Both the position numbers and the translations under genes were made by a program. A DNA stretch of 64,000 nt, taken from NCBI GenBank assembly GCA_961205875.1, contig OY540814.1:11514993-11578992 (forward strand), given 5' to 3'. Under the pieces are notes generated by a model. The model saw only the letters and a list, made by a program, of their open reading frames with translations. It was not told the origin of the DNA and did not search any database. Within the stretch, counting starts at the first letter, position 1, and the number at the start of each line of letters is the position of its first letter. This stretch comes from Sialis fuliginosa. Lineage: Eukaryota > Arthropoda > Insecta > Megaloptera > Sialidae. Shown piece after piece: positions 24,517 through 36,130 of the stretch.

Positions 24517-25671
24517 TATTCTATTTATAATTCACTTGGCATTTTTTTTAAACATTGCTATATATTTCACCAAAAGGTTAACTCCGTGTTGCGCCAATGC
24601 ATTTTTCAACCAGACGTGGAGTACGCGCGGGCATGCTAATGTGTGTGTGTGTGTTTCGCGTAAATACCAAGAGACACAAACATAAGCAATGCGATGGAAT
24701 TATTGTAAAGTACAACATTATTGAGCCGCTTTTGGCAGTGAACCAAAAATATATAGATATGTATAACGTATAATACACACAATTTTCATCTGTTTTCTCT
24801 TCGCTTTTGCATCTGTGCATATTTACATTACACATAAGATGTGTTTATAATTGTTGAATTAATGTGATAATGTTTTCATAAATATTCTTATCTTCTGGAT
24901 ATAAGAAAACAAATAAATACTGATAATCCTAACAATAATTCAGATCTTTAAAGAAGCTTATGTTTGTTACGTAATCTATATTTCCATCCAATTTTGCAGG
25001 GAAAGTTAAACTAATATAATAACTATAGATCTACATATGTCAATCTAAAGTTTAAAAAAAGTTAGGTAAAGTTAATTAATTAATTATAGGTAAGTATAAA
25101 TGTAAGAAACAAACATAGGTGATTAAATTTTAAACCTATGTATATAACGAAGATCTATAATAATATGTATAGATCTAAGGTAATCGAGATAGCTCTGAAT
25201 TTTGAAGAAATTAAGTCTATTTAGGTTTACGTAAATAATTTGCAATGCCTTATGTGTAATGCCTTATTAAAAATTATTAAAATTTTTACTCCACTTACTT
25301 CTTAAACATATTAGATTTTTTTACCAAATCTATTCATATTTAATTTAACACTAGCAATAAAATTCGGATATTACCTATTTTAGTTTAATTTGTATGTATC
25401 ATAGACCATTAAATGTTGGCACAGAATACGTCTGATTAACTATTATTTTGAAAAGTTAAACGACTGAAATAATATAAAAAATAAATAAAAAACGTAATTT
25501 ATTTCCAAAAATATTTCAACAAATCCATAAAAATAAATTAACATCATCTCAAATCCATATAAGCCAAACATAGTTTGTCTTCATACATAAAAAGTTATTT
25601 GTTTTTATTTAAAGACCTACATAATACCATTTATCAAAACAATAAAAAAAATGTCATCATAAAGAGGGTTT
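24517..25671. other. No gene recognised
   Basis: A (GT)7 microsatellite is at 24641-24654 next to a CG-containing patch (24615-24660). The rest is AT-rich and featureless. Confidence 0.5.
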
Positions 25672-25934
25672 AGCGAAACAGTCGCCAAGAAGATGAAATA
25701 CCGGGCAATAAATACGAGCAATGCACATTGCGCTGCAAACAACAAATTTTCATTAGCGTTCGTTTGATAGCATCTGACATAGATGAATGTACCAGCAGAC
25801 GGCTGGACGCCCACTACAGTTTCAAAGCATCGCGACGGTGCTGCTACTACAGCATCCGTGCAAAAGTATAATCGGTTATTGTTGTTTTGTATGTGCATAT
25901 ATTGGTGCACTCTTACACAACTATGTTGTAACAA
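25672..25934. other. GC-richer island with open frames on both strands
   Basis: Between about 25660 and 25880 the sequence is markedly richer in G+C than its flanks. On the plus strand 67 codons (25672-25872) are free of stops until TAA at 25873, with no ATG start near the left end. On the minus strand a 105-codon ATG-initiated frame covers 25617-25934 and has hydrophobic stretches (LVFIARYFIFLATVSL). Neither translation resembles a family that I know. Low stop frequency here may reflect base composition alone. No convincing splice sites were found. Confidence 0.25.
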
Positions 25935-26052
25935 ATGTTCCTTAGAGATGTATGTAGTTAATGATTATTTTCTTATTACATATGTCTTCAGCAAACATTT
26001 AATTTGGTGTTTAAGAAGATATTTTATGTGCCAGATAGGTAAGCTGTAAAGA

Positions 26053-26522
26053 AAACATTGCCAAGTAAATGTACAGTGATTCCTCATGCTAAATTCACCA
26101 ATTGCGAAAATTTTAATAAAATGAACTACCACTGGTTAACCGTTTAATTTTTAAATAATTTAATTTTAAAATATTGACATTTTTTTAATACGTGCCTGAT
26201 TATTTTTTCGTATATTTTTTTGTTTTGACCCAGTAAAAATATTTTGGAATGTCACTCCTCCTCCTTACACACGATTGTAATAATTTTTAAATGGGACCGT
26301 CCTAATCCCAGATTTAACCAACCCACCAAGTTTCATTAATATCGGTTCATTAGTTCATGAGTTATGCGTATGACAAGGATTCAGGGGACAGACACACAGA
26401 CAGACAGACACGGAACGAATAGTGTTTATTTTGACCTGAATCAAAAAGATCAAGTGAAAATTTTTTTTTCTCTTTAAAAAACGATCACAGTTTCTCGTAT
26501 CTTCGACGAGGAAGCAAAAATA
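26053..26522 (+). repeat. Interspersed repeat E, copy 2
   Basis: Fuller copy of repeat E: GCCAAGTAAATG, GGTTAACCGTTTAATTTTT, CCTGATTATTTTTTCGTAT, an extra segment CACCAAGTTTCATTAATATC with GGTTCATTAGTTCATGAG, GGATTCAGGGGACAGACA, CACGGAACGAA and TTCTCGTATCTTCGACGAG with GAAGC. The right end carries ACGAGGAAGC, the complement of the left end in copy 1. Non-coding. Confidence 0.75.
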
Positions 26523-26774
26523 TGACTTAAGTTGGACAAACGTATCAAATAAGTATAGGTATTTGTCCTGTAAAAATCTGTATATATTATATTAATAGAT
26601 ACCTATAGAAAAATTAGATATTATTTGGTAGCCTTCTTCCACAAAATCTTAAGTCAAGACGGGATGACTTATTTATTTCACGATATAAGACTTTCGTTTG
26701 TTAAATACGACGAGTCTAACGTAAACCTAGTATCACTTCGTCTCATATAAAGCCATAATTTTAATAGTACTTAA

Positions 26775-27284
26775 CCCTTTGCATGCGGGAAATTTTTACG
26801 TACGTTTGCTATTGTTTGGGCCTCTCTGACCCTTATTTCGATAATAACGTCATTATGTCGATCGGATGGGTTGTTCTTTCTTTTGGTGAGGTTTAGTTAG
26901 GAAATAAAAACTACTATGCATATATACAGTAGTAAGAATTTATTATTTCGATGACATGCAGTAAATTAAAACTGAAAAGTGAAATATTCAATATTATGTA
27001 TATTATATTACAAACAGCGCGAGCGGTGTTACTAATGTGAAAAACTAATATTCAATGATGTAATAGCAAGAAATATGGCCAGGCTGTTTTCGTGCAGGCT
27101 TCAACAAAGTGGAACTACGGCAAATGTACTTACAAAAAAATGTTCAATACGGACTTCAAAGGCCTGCCTCGTGCCTAATGCAAGTTTACTTGGTATCTTT
27201 GAAATAAAAATAATGTGAAGTTATATTTAGTAAATAATACAATGACTATAATTATGTAGAAAAGGCTCGACCGCAAACAAAGGG
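26775..27284. mobile_element. piggyBac-type MITE, 510 bp
   Basis: The left end is TTAA (26771-26774) followed by CCCTTTGCATGCGG. The right end is CCGCAAACAAAGGG followed by CTAA, one change from TTAA. Inverted CCCTTTG ends and a TTAA target duplication define the piggyBac superfamily. The interior has no transposase frame. Confidence 0.75.
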
Positions 27285-27374
27285 CTAAATCAATTTAATG
27301 ACATTCTGAAATCCACCCGGACATCGTTGAAAGTAACTGAATACAGATATCTCTTGTCAAGAGTTATTTTAAGA

Positions 27375-27545
27375 AAATAAAAATTTTTTTGCACTACACT
27401 TATATTTTTTGCTTTTCCAACTGCGCAATAACCTTTTTTGTTCTTTTCTTGCTTTTATATAATTTTTCTGTTGTTTGCATTACACAAATTAACTTTTACA
27501 ACTGCAGAAACAAGCGACAACTATACAAAAATAAATTGTCTTTTG
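27375..27545 (+). mobile_element. Helitron family A, internal fragment
   Basis: TTTCCAACTGCGCAATAACC, CTTTTATATAATTTTTC, CACAAATTAACTTTTACAAC and TGCAGAAACAAGCGACAAC match 15590-15735 in the same order. Neither terminus is present. Confidence 0.55.
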
Positions 27546-28695
27546 TAGCAAACTATATATTTTTTTCTTTTGATTTCTGTATTTAAAACACATTTTAAGT
27601 TAAACTAGCAATAAATATATTTATACATTCATTTCAAAATCTAGTTTTAAATTACGAGAAGTCTATAATAATCTGACAAACAATGTATATAAATAATTTT
27701 AATGACTTACAAACTGTGCAAGTCTTATCTTAATGTTAGTTCAGTAGATACGAGATACAAGTGTAAACTATTGTGTACACTTTATACATAGTGCAATCAG
27801 TATCTGCGTTAACCCACGCATTCAATTAATATAAATAAGTAGAATGTTTTCAGCTGCACACAAATATAATTGTTCGTCTGCCAAATGTCGATTCTAAGAT
27901 CGGAATGTATTTAAGGCATTCTATAATAACAAAAGGTAACTAAACGGTGGTATATGTATTATGTTTCAATGCATGCAATTTCAAATTGAACTATCAATAT
28001 TTGATTATCTAATTTGAGTCACATTTTACTATTTTGTACCTCTAACGAGTTTGACTCAATTTGAACTCTTGTATTGAAATATACCTATAGAGTAATATCA
28101 CGTACTGATTTTACAAGCTCTTCTATACTGACACAAAGTTTATACTGAATTTATTAAAAACAAATCTAAATAAAATTATTAGTATCACTCCCTATAGACA
28201 TTTAATATTTTCGTCATGTTAAACAATGTTGAGTGTGATTAACTCATAAGTGAATGAAATTAAATTTGAACTAAAGGATTATATAATAATAATAAACAAT
28301 GGAAACAAATTAAAGGCGCACTATTTTAAACAAAATGAGAAAAAGTAAAGAACATTAAATAAAGTATTCTAACACTTAATAAACTATTATAGAATTTGTA
28401 AACAATATTGAACAGTATTTTTGTGTTTTAGCAATAGTTAATATAAACTAGCGTTAAGAAAATACTTTTTGTTCATTAAAAAAATAAAATTACACATAGA
28501 AAAACAAATTGCTTCTTAAAATGGCTGAATGAGTATTAGGTTGATGAGATTTGTACTAAATGAGCAATAATGAGCATGTCATGTATTTATATAATATTTT
28601 ATAAATCGTACAGAGTTGATGTTTTAATAAAATACAAGTTAACTGTCCTTGGTTAAGGCAATCTATTGGAACGAAATCGAGTTGATTAATTTTCG
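27546..28695. other. No gene recognised
   Basis: AT-rich unique-looking sequence without supportable features. Confidence 0.55.
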
Positions 28696-28714
28696 TTAGG
28701 TTAGGTTAGGTTAG
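28696..28714 (+). repeat. Interstitial telomere-like tract (TTAGG)n
   Basis: Three perfect TTAGG units followed by TTAG. TTAGG is the canonical telomere repeat of most insects and many other arthropods. The tract is short, interstitial and followed by degenerate AGATTAGATTAGG-like bases up to about 28735. Confidence 0.85.
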
Positions 28715-29282
28715 AATATGTAGATTAGATTAGGTCTATTTTAACACATCAACACGTGATATTTGATAGATGTGACGTGAGTAATGGCATACTCTTCAGG
28801 TTAACCTAATTTTATGTATGGGACATCACCCCTCCCCAAAAAAAATTAATTATAAAATTAAAGCAAATTCAATAATACAATAATTTTTTTGGGGGGGGGA
28901 GGTAATGGAATAAATAAAAGTTACAAACTAAAAGCAAATTAAACTATACAATAATAACGAACGCAAATATTACTGCACGAAACGAAATTTTAATGCTCAA
29001 AGTATATAAAATATTGCGCGCTTAATTACTACCCATAAACAATTAATCTATTGATTTCTTACTCAGGTACGCGTATATGTGAAGTAAATACCATATCTTT
29101 AAAAAAAATCTGGACTAGTTAAATAATTATTTCATTTGACTCGTCATTTAAAAAGGTTACCCACCCCTGGTCTATTAGATTTGATGAAATATGACGGGTT
29201 TATCTTATGAAATCACTCCACCGTTCTAGGACCACTTATTTGACGCCGTCGCGACGACTGACTCATTAGCGTCTATTTGCAG
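28715..29282. other. No gene recognised; short inverted repeat
   Basis: CCCCTCCCCAAAAAAAATTAA at about 28828 and AATTTTTTTGGGGGGGGGAGG at about 28882 form an imperfect inverted repeat around a 35-bp A/T-rich loop. A related A/T block (AAAGCAAATT...AATACAATAA) is repeated just downstream. At 29235-29265 a CG-containing patch precedes the possible exon. Confidence 0.5.
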
Positions 29283-29327
29283 TCAAGCCTCAACAATTGG
29301 CTCAACTGTTCTCCATGCGTACAACAG
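29283..29327 (+). CDS. Possible 45-nt internal exon (microexon)
   Basis: The segment is bounded by an acceptor-like CGTCTATTTGCAG| on the left and a donor-like ACAACAG|GTGAAC on the right. Its length, 45 nt, is a multiple of three, so it could be skipped or included without a frame shift. All three frames are open; one reads KPQQLAQLFSMRTT. Base composition is balanced compared with the AT-rich flanks. There is no homology evidence, and short AG-GT spans arise by chance, so this is a candidate only. Confidence 0.2.
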
Positions 29328-29375
29328 GTGAACCGCTTACACATTCACCGTACGTTATCTGTTCGTGCACTCCTT

Positions 29376-29395
29376 ACACACACACACACACACAC
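29376..29395 (+). repeat. (AC)10 microsatellite
   Basis: Perfect alternating AC over 20 bases. The longest dinucleotide tract of this type in the window. Confidence 0.95.
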
Positions 29396-30274
29396 GCAAT
29401 ATTGAATAATGGAACAACACACGCATTTATTCAAATTTATATGCACGCTAATGTACTAATAAACATTATAAATATACTTGAATTTATAGGATTAGTAAGT
29501 GGAACAAACTTAAATTATTCTTAGGTTCTTAGCATATACCTAGAGTGTATTATCATTGCACTTTGTGAGTTCATTGGGTATTTTTGAAATTATTTTAACA
29601 TAAATCAAAGCTGTATGTTTGTCACATATCTATTTAATTCCTTAAAAATCAAATTCACCACATTTTAGTAATCATGTATGAAAATAACAATACTTTATAA
29701 TAATAAATTAACTATCAAGATGTTAAAAGAAACTACACCTGCAATATACTAAATTAGCGATTTATTTTTAAAAAATTTTAACTAAATAAGTAATAGGGCT
29801 TCCTTGTTCATCAAAACCTACTATGATTGGTCCATTATCAATCTTCTATCCTTTCAACAGTTACACTTAATTTTTTTTCACCAAAGACTATTATTTTCAA
29901 CAGTATTGTAAATCTTCAAACGGACCTATCGGAGCTCAGCATTTGATATTTAACAGATAGGTAACATAGTGGTGAAAATGGGCATTTCCCTTACATTTTC
30001 ACTATAAAACCTATAAAAAAAACAACTGAAAAATGTATAATAAAATATAGCTATGTGTATATTGGATACGCACGTGATAGTGTTCCATAACCATTCTCAC
30101 TAACATCCTCTACTTGATAATACGTATCAAGAGCTATTTCATGTAATCTCTATAAAAGTGTACATATTCGTGTGACGATTTGAAAAATAAAAAATAAATT
30201 TTTTTTAATTTTTCATAAACTTTTTTGCTACAGTGCTCCTTATAGTTTTCATTGAAAGTACCAATTAAAAACTA
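29396..30274. other. No gene recognised
   Basis: AT-rich, without repeats or frames that I can support. Confidence 0.55.
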
Positions 30275-30570
30275 CATTCTTGAATTTGTTTAGAGTTTCT
30301 GCAACAATAATTTAGAAAAGGAGGAAGGGGCACTGATAATTTTTTTGAAAGAAAATATATCGTGACTGAAGGGTTAAAATCAAAAGTAACTAAAATATAT
30401 TTTTGTATTTTAGGAGACATATTTAAAGACACCGCACTCAATGGAGTAGGTAAGTGAAAAAAAAATTCTAGTTCACTTTTAATTCTATGGGAGAGGGGTC
30501 TTAAAACATATTTTGTCAAAAATCTCATCATTTCTGGTTTTGGTTCATCAATCTACGTTTTTTAAAAATA
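30275..30570 (+). repeat. Interspersed repeat H, copy 2
   Basis: Collinear with the complement of 6760-7000: ATATATCGTGACTGAAGGG, TTAAAATCAAAAG, ATTTTAGGAGA, TAAAGACACC, AATGGA, AAGTGAA and CAAAAATCTCATCATTTCTG. The terminal hairpin seen at 6654-6680 is not present here, so the 3' end is missing or replaced. Confidence 0.65.
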
Positions 30571-32708
30571 TACTTTTTTTTTAAATATAGCTTACATCAT
30601 TAACTTTAAGACTATCAAATGCCCTAAGACTGTCGAGACCTCCTTCCCCTATTATGAACAAATTAAAATTGATAAATTAACAAATAAGTTGATTAGTTAG
30701 TATCTCAGCTAATACCTTATTAAAGGTTTTCTGGGTTGCTGAATAAGTATTTGTTAGTTAGCAGCTATCAAATAATCGATTTTTTTTTACAAATTAACAT
30801 TGTTTATATTTAGCTATATTTTTTGCTTAATCGGGTTTAACTGATAGACAAAAAATTTAAAGATTAAAAAAAAGTTTACTCAAAAATTACAGCCTGTACA
30901 CTGATTTGAACCAAAAAAGTGACTTATGCTCCATTGTGCGCCGCCCCACCTGGCCTGGCGTCTCGGGCGGTCGCCCTGGTTCGCCCCCCCCCCCCCCTAA
31001 ATCCGGGACTCTATTTATCCATATTTCCTTAATTTGACAACATACGTTTACTAAAATAAAGGATTTAAATGCCTCATATCATAGTAAATAAGTAATTCAG
31101 TAACTATATTTAAATGATTAAAAAGGCACACCCGTATCCAGAACATGAGAGATTATGTCACGTATTCATTCTTAACAATTATGTAAAAAATAAAAATCAC
31201 CTGGTTCATTATTATTCGTGAAAAATACAAATTTGCAATATCCCTATAACGAAAGCAGCCGACAATTTAATCCGTAGATAAATCTCACACAATTTGTTTC
31301 GCCGCGGCCTCATAGTAGCGCCTACAATTTTCCTTCATTCTGATTAAACACACACAAACATACATACTACGTAAATATACATTCTTACGCACACGTACAC
31401 AGGGTACGTAATAAAGCAGCTACAAGTTTTTAGAGCCTGTTATTGTCGCAGTTATTTATTACCCATAAGGCCGTATATCGCCGTCCATTATTAAATAGAC
31501 ATTTTACTTTGTAATCTTGCGGGATCTGTGTTAACGCAATTGTAGACTTTTATAAATTAAATACAATCTATTGTTTGTTTGATATATTGACTGTATCTAC
31601 TGTTGACAATTCTTGTTTTAATATTACTTAGACTGAATACCTGAATACAGTTTTTCTTTTTCAAGAAATAAAAAAAATGATGTTTAATTAAATATGGTAA
31701 AGGCTACTTAAACGTTTGTAGACTTCTCAATTAACTCTCTAAAGTCACAACATACCAAATAAGTAGGGGAGATACGCAATGAAACGGATATTTTAGATTA
31801 AAGAAGTTTTTTATTGAAATTACAAACATTATAAAAAATCAATTATGTTATACATATCACTAATTAATTGAGTTTATTAAAGTAAATCTTTTTTTACAAC
31901 AAAAGCCGGAGGAAGGCGGGTACGATGCGTGCTTTTTACGCAAGCGCCAATCGCCGGATGGGGCGAAATTTGAATAAAATGCGTGAGAATAGATTAAGTA
32001 AAAAGTGATATGAGGATAATTATATAATATAATAATAATTTCTACTTGTATCAATAAATTAAGCTATTTGGATCAAATAGGTTCCTATAAATAACTGGGT
32101 TATTGAATGCAACGTCAATTAATTACTTAGTTCAAGTAAAATTTATTTGCTTTCAGTAAATATGACTCAAATAATTTGAGTTATTTGTATCCATACATTT
32201 TTTTTAGTCTATATATGTCACGTAGTAATTATAAGAATGTAGAAGAATTGATAAATAGATACATTTATTTAATCCTATTGTTAAGGCTTGTAAATAGGAC
32301 ATGTCAAACATTTATATTATCTTTAAAAAAAACATAGTGTTTACAAACTCTCTAGTTAAGACATATCTGATGAAAAATTAAATTTGATGTCTACTTCAAT
32401 AAAAGAAACAATTCAACTTACTGTCTCTATATTAATAGTGCATGGATATAGTTTTGACAAATAAATAATCGCGGTGTATCAACAAAACTTGTTAAAGAAA
32501 ACTGAAACCATCACAAAACATAACAAGTATCTACCTATACAGATTGCCGAATAACAGAGATTTCAAATCGGTGGATTTCGAAACAAAATAAAAATCAAAG
32601 GTAGTTGTGATATTTATATAATATAATACCCCAGCAATTGAATATTTATATTCGGCGAGGTCTTAGAAAAAAATTACAAATGATTTTACAATCTATATAT
32701 TAATACTT
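30571..32708. other. No gene recognised
   Basis: A GC-rich patch at about 30935-31010 (ccgccccacctggcctgg and a run of 14 C at 30984-30997) and another at about 31905-31970 (caagcgccaatcgccggatg) stand out from AT-rich surroundings. Neither encodes a recognisable protein. ACAC-rich low complexity occurs near 31345-31405. Confidence 0.5.
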
Positions 32709-33030
32709 GAACATCGAAAATTGTCGTACGTTTTTTTGTATTTATTATAAAAGAAGGTAAATGAAACATATCATTCGAAAGTTATTGTGCCATAGATGTG
32801 CACAAAAAAAATCATGAGTGTATGTTGCCGTTAAGGCAGGTAAATTAAAGTTAACATACACAATACACATACACACATGATTTCCCTTTTCGCTGTTTGT
32901 ATATTTCCTCTCGCATCGTTGAAGAACATAGCAATACTCCTAGCGCCATCAAGCGGCAAAATTAATAGTTTTGGATTTCTGTCAAATGTAGTTAAGGTAG
33001 GTGAAATATTGATCGAATTTCGACCACAGG
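32709..33030 (+). repeat. Interspersed repeat D, long copy
   Basis: First part: GAACATCGAAAATTGTCGTA, TATTTATTATAAAAGAAGG, TCATTCGAAAG, GTGCCATAGATGTGCAC, ATCATGAGTGTATGTTGCCG and TTAAGGCAGG. Second part: ACATGATTTCCCTTTTCGCT, GTTTGTATATTTCC, GCATCG, CATAGCAATACTCCTAG, CGCCATCAAGCGG and AAATATTGATCGAATTTCGA. Both parts occur inverted at 63455-64000. Non-coding in all frames beyond about 60 codons. Confidence 0.75.
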
Positions 33031-33238
33031 CGATACTAATAAATAATAAAAATAAAAATACAATACAATCTTAAACAATAATAATAAATGACAAATATTC
33101 AAAACTACCATCATGGTAGGGATACAGTGGGAATAAAGATAGTAAGAGTTCTGACAACCTGATTTATGATTTATTGTAGTGGTCAAATCTCATCCACTTA
33201 TTTGGTTAAAAATGACGACACTGGTATACCTCTTATGC

Positions 33239-33475
33239 CCGGTATTATAAAGAATTTGCTCGAAATCAAAGCTAATTAGTTTCTGGCGAGGTGTTAAATC
33301 GTTATGAATTTGCTCAGGGTTCTAGAGCAGTGGTAATAAATGTAAATGTAATTCATTTTATGAGGTATACTTGACAGCACTTATTTTAAGTCGCTGATTT
33401 CTATTCAAGCACATGCGTCCTGGTAATCATATATACGATTTCATTCGCTACATATGTGAGTACTTGTCATTTATA
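33239..33475 (+). repeat. Repeat I, partial copy
   Basis: Starts with CCGGTATTATAAAGAATTTG and continues through GTTAAATCGTTATGAATTTG, AGAGCAGTGGTAATAAATG, CACTTATTTTAAGTCGCTGA and CATATGTGAGT, matching 51514-51720 and, in part, 15023-15160. The right inverted end seen at 51797 is missing. Confidence 0.65.
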
Positions 33476-33484
33476 TTTACATAA

Positions 33485-33960
33485 CTAGCTGTGCCCGCGG
33501 CTTTGCTCGCATGGACTACGGAATTATTGCTTAGGATTAAAAAAAAATATAGTTGAATTAAGTACAAACACGATTAGTTATTATTGTAATAGTAACTAAG
33601 CAACACTTAAAACGAAAAACGAATCTGAACAAAAAGTACAAATCATTTTTTTCTGTTTAAATTTAAAAGTTGATCCGAATGACGGCCGAACGCATGCGAA
33701 ACTTTCCATCTGCCCCGCTCCGACGCAGCACTTCTTTAGTTCGCGCGTTATTAATAATATTTTACCGATTATTATTTATTTAAAGTTATTTCTTAAACCA
33801 AAAGACCAAATTGGATGCTTTAAAGGGGAAATTATATATACATTAAGTTCATATGACGATGAAAAATTTTCGATAAGGATTAATGTTTTGCAGGTCATAA
33901 GTCGTCGTAAACAGAACCAAAACAATTTTAACTTTCTTTGTAACATATTATCTCACTCGT
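33485..33960 (-). mobile_element. Helitron family A, 5'-truncated copy
   Basis: Read on the minus strand, it ends in GCGAGCAAAGCCGCGGGCAC and AGCTAG (CTAG at 33485-33488), followed by T (complement of A at 33484). This is the Helitron 3' end: a GC-rich hairpin-prone segment, then CTRR, inserted before T. It shares about 450 bp with copy A2, up to AGGATTAATGTTTTGCAGG and a few tens of bases beyond; the 5' half of A2 is missing. No Rep/helicase coding sequence, so non-autonomous. Confidence 0.8.
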
Positions 33961-35061
33961 TTTAACCATTATTCACATTTTAATTTCAAAATTCAATCTA
34001 TTATGTTTAAATAAATACATGAAATGAAATATATATTCTTAAACCCTTATCAACTTACATATATGATATGTATTTTTTTAAGTATAATACAATATTAGAC
34101 GGATCATAGTACAAATAATGTTAGGAACCACTGTTGTATAAGAGTATGATTAAACATGAAATATACTTTTTGACAGTGTACCGTTATACTAGTAACAGTG
34201 TTGTGCTAAATAACTGTCGTTTTCTATAAAATGTTTCATCGAATATGACAATGTGTCTGTCCGTATTATATGTGTTATATTTAACAAATGCTCGTTAATT
34301 TTTACTATGGGATAAAACTGTTCATATCTTCTAGAAAATCTTTTTGTCATACCGATGTATCCAATAGATTACTGTTTTAATATGTAGAAATAACTTTATT
34401 TATAAAGTGCAATTGCTTGCACTATAAAACTACTTAACAAAAAATGTGTTTCTCTTATATAAATTATTTAGTTTCTTTCTGCATATTTTTATATTGTGTA
34501 ATTTCTCCAGTTATCATTTTATTTCTTGGTATATCATTTCTTAAATTATTCTAATAATAAGAATTAAAGTAGTTTGACATTAAAACAAATATTAAAACCA
34601 AAAATTAAAGGTTACACGATATTTTGCAGAAATAATGAATTATTTTTTACTTGTAATCTTAGTTTTTATCATAATGACCATGGCTGAAATGTCACATTTA
34701 TTACTATTTACTTAAATAAAATATGTATATATGAACGATTATAAATTTCTTCGATTGTTTATTAGACACATAAAGGTCAGTTACAATTTTACAATTAGAT
34801 AACATCAACATTTTTTTATTACGTATATATCTACCTATTATCTATGTATATATTTTATTATTCTTGTATCCAATTATACAAAAAGAAATTCTTTTGATTT
34901 TAAATATTTTTATATTGTATTATATTTCTCATTACTACATCTCAAAGACTAAAAGAGTAAAATTATTAGCTGTTTTTTCTGACAACTTTGAAAAGGTATA
35001 TTTTTGTTTATTTACAATTACATTATTTACATTTTTTACATTTAATATAAATAAATCAATA
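33961..35061. other. No gene recognised
   Basis: Very AT-rich sequence without supportable features. It ends at the TA (35060-35061) that flanks MITE F1. Confidence 0.6.
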
Positions 35062-35458
35062 AGATACAGGCACCAGTCTTGGACCCTTTAAAAGCAAGGT
35101 ATACTGTTTTCGAGATTGATGGGGTTCTTTTTTTAAATCGATTTAATTACTAAAGTCCATGAATATAGTTTGTACTTTTGATTTGCTGATGAACACTTGC
35201 GAATGATTGCAAAATGATAAGTATATACTACGACATAAAAGTTATTAAATAAATAATCGTAAAATTTTAAACAATCTTAAGCAGATACTATGATTAATAT
35301 AATAATTAGTAAATAGATTACACTAATAATTAGTTTAATTTTGGCACCGATTGTCCGATTGTCATAAAAAAAATTGTCATTAAATGTCTATCGATTATGA
35401 TTCAATAATGGCTGAAATCAAATATCAACAAATAAGTCCGAGACTGATGCCAGTAGCT
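35062..35458. mobile_element. MITE family F, copy 1 (TA-flanked)
   Basis: Inverted ends AGATACAGGCACCAGTCTTG (from 35062) and its decayed complement CCGAGACTGATGCCAGTAGCT (to 35458). TA flanks both sides. Internal landmarks shared with the other two copies: GTATACTGTTTT, TTTAATTACTAAAGTCC, AAGCAGATACTATGATTA, ACCGATTGTCCGATTGTC and AAATATCAACAAATA. A TA duplication and simple inverted ends suggest a Tc1/mariner-class MITE. Non-coding. Confidence 0.85.
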
Positions 35459-35527
35459 TATCAATTCATTCTTTTACATTATACTTTCGTGGGTTTGCAA
35501 ACTCAACCACTTGAATGGTGAAAAATT

Positions 35528-36130
35528 TATATGTATAAAAATGAATGTTCGTTTGTATGAGGCCTATAGACCCGGGAATTACTCAACCGATTTCAATACA
35601 ATTTTCACCAATATTTAGATAATTTTTCTGTGCAGTATCGTGGCTATTAATATTTTATGAAAACTCAAGATTTAACATCATGATGTCACAGCATACAACT
35701 GTCATTTAGGTTTATAAAAACATAGTACGTAGCCATGGAATACAGAATTCTATAATTTACGTTAATTCACGTCATTATGATCACGTCTCTTTAAAATATT
35801 TAAAATATCGAAATTGACTATGATTGTTGCTAACCTATTTATTTTTATTTTTTGATTTTCATACACAATCTAAGACGGATCCTGGTGTTTCCTGGGAGTT
35901 TGAAAATATAATTTATACGATTTTCTCAGTAACTACCGAACGGATTTTATTCTGCTTTTCACTAATGCATAGGTTATGTTTAGTTGTATAATTTGTGAAT
36001 ATTTTGTGTAAACTTAACGAAGTCGGAAAAAAATCGTGGTTGTGGGCATGTTGGGTGGACATGTTAAATATTTTAGGTCACTATGATTTTGTGGATATTA
36101 ACCCGGGTAACACCGGGTCTAATGCACTAT
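35528..36130 (+). mobile_element. Helitron family B, copy 3
   Basis: Shares ATGAATGTTCGTTTGTATGA, GGAATTACTCAACCGATTTC, TTTTTCTGTGCAGTATCGTG, CAGTAACTACCGAACGGATT and TTAGGTCACTATGATTTTGT with the other B copies. The 3' end keeps the 6-bp stem ACCCGG...CCGGGT (36112-36129 region begins with acccgggtaacaccgggt at 36101-36118) and then aatgcaCTAT, where intact copies have CTAG. The 5' TCTCTATA terminus is not clearly preserved. A 49-codon stretch in the 3' half has no homology signal and is part of the repeat. Confidence 0.8.

Noticed and set aside
25617..25934. 105-codon minus-strand frame as a protein gene
   Set aside because: No recognisable domain, an overlapping open frame on the other strand, and no splice signals. 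The stop-poor patch is explained by higher G+C.
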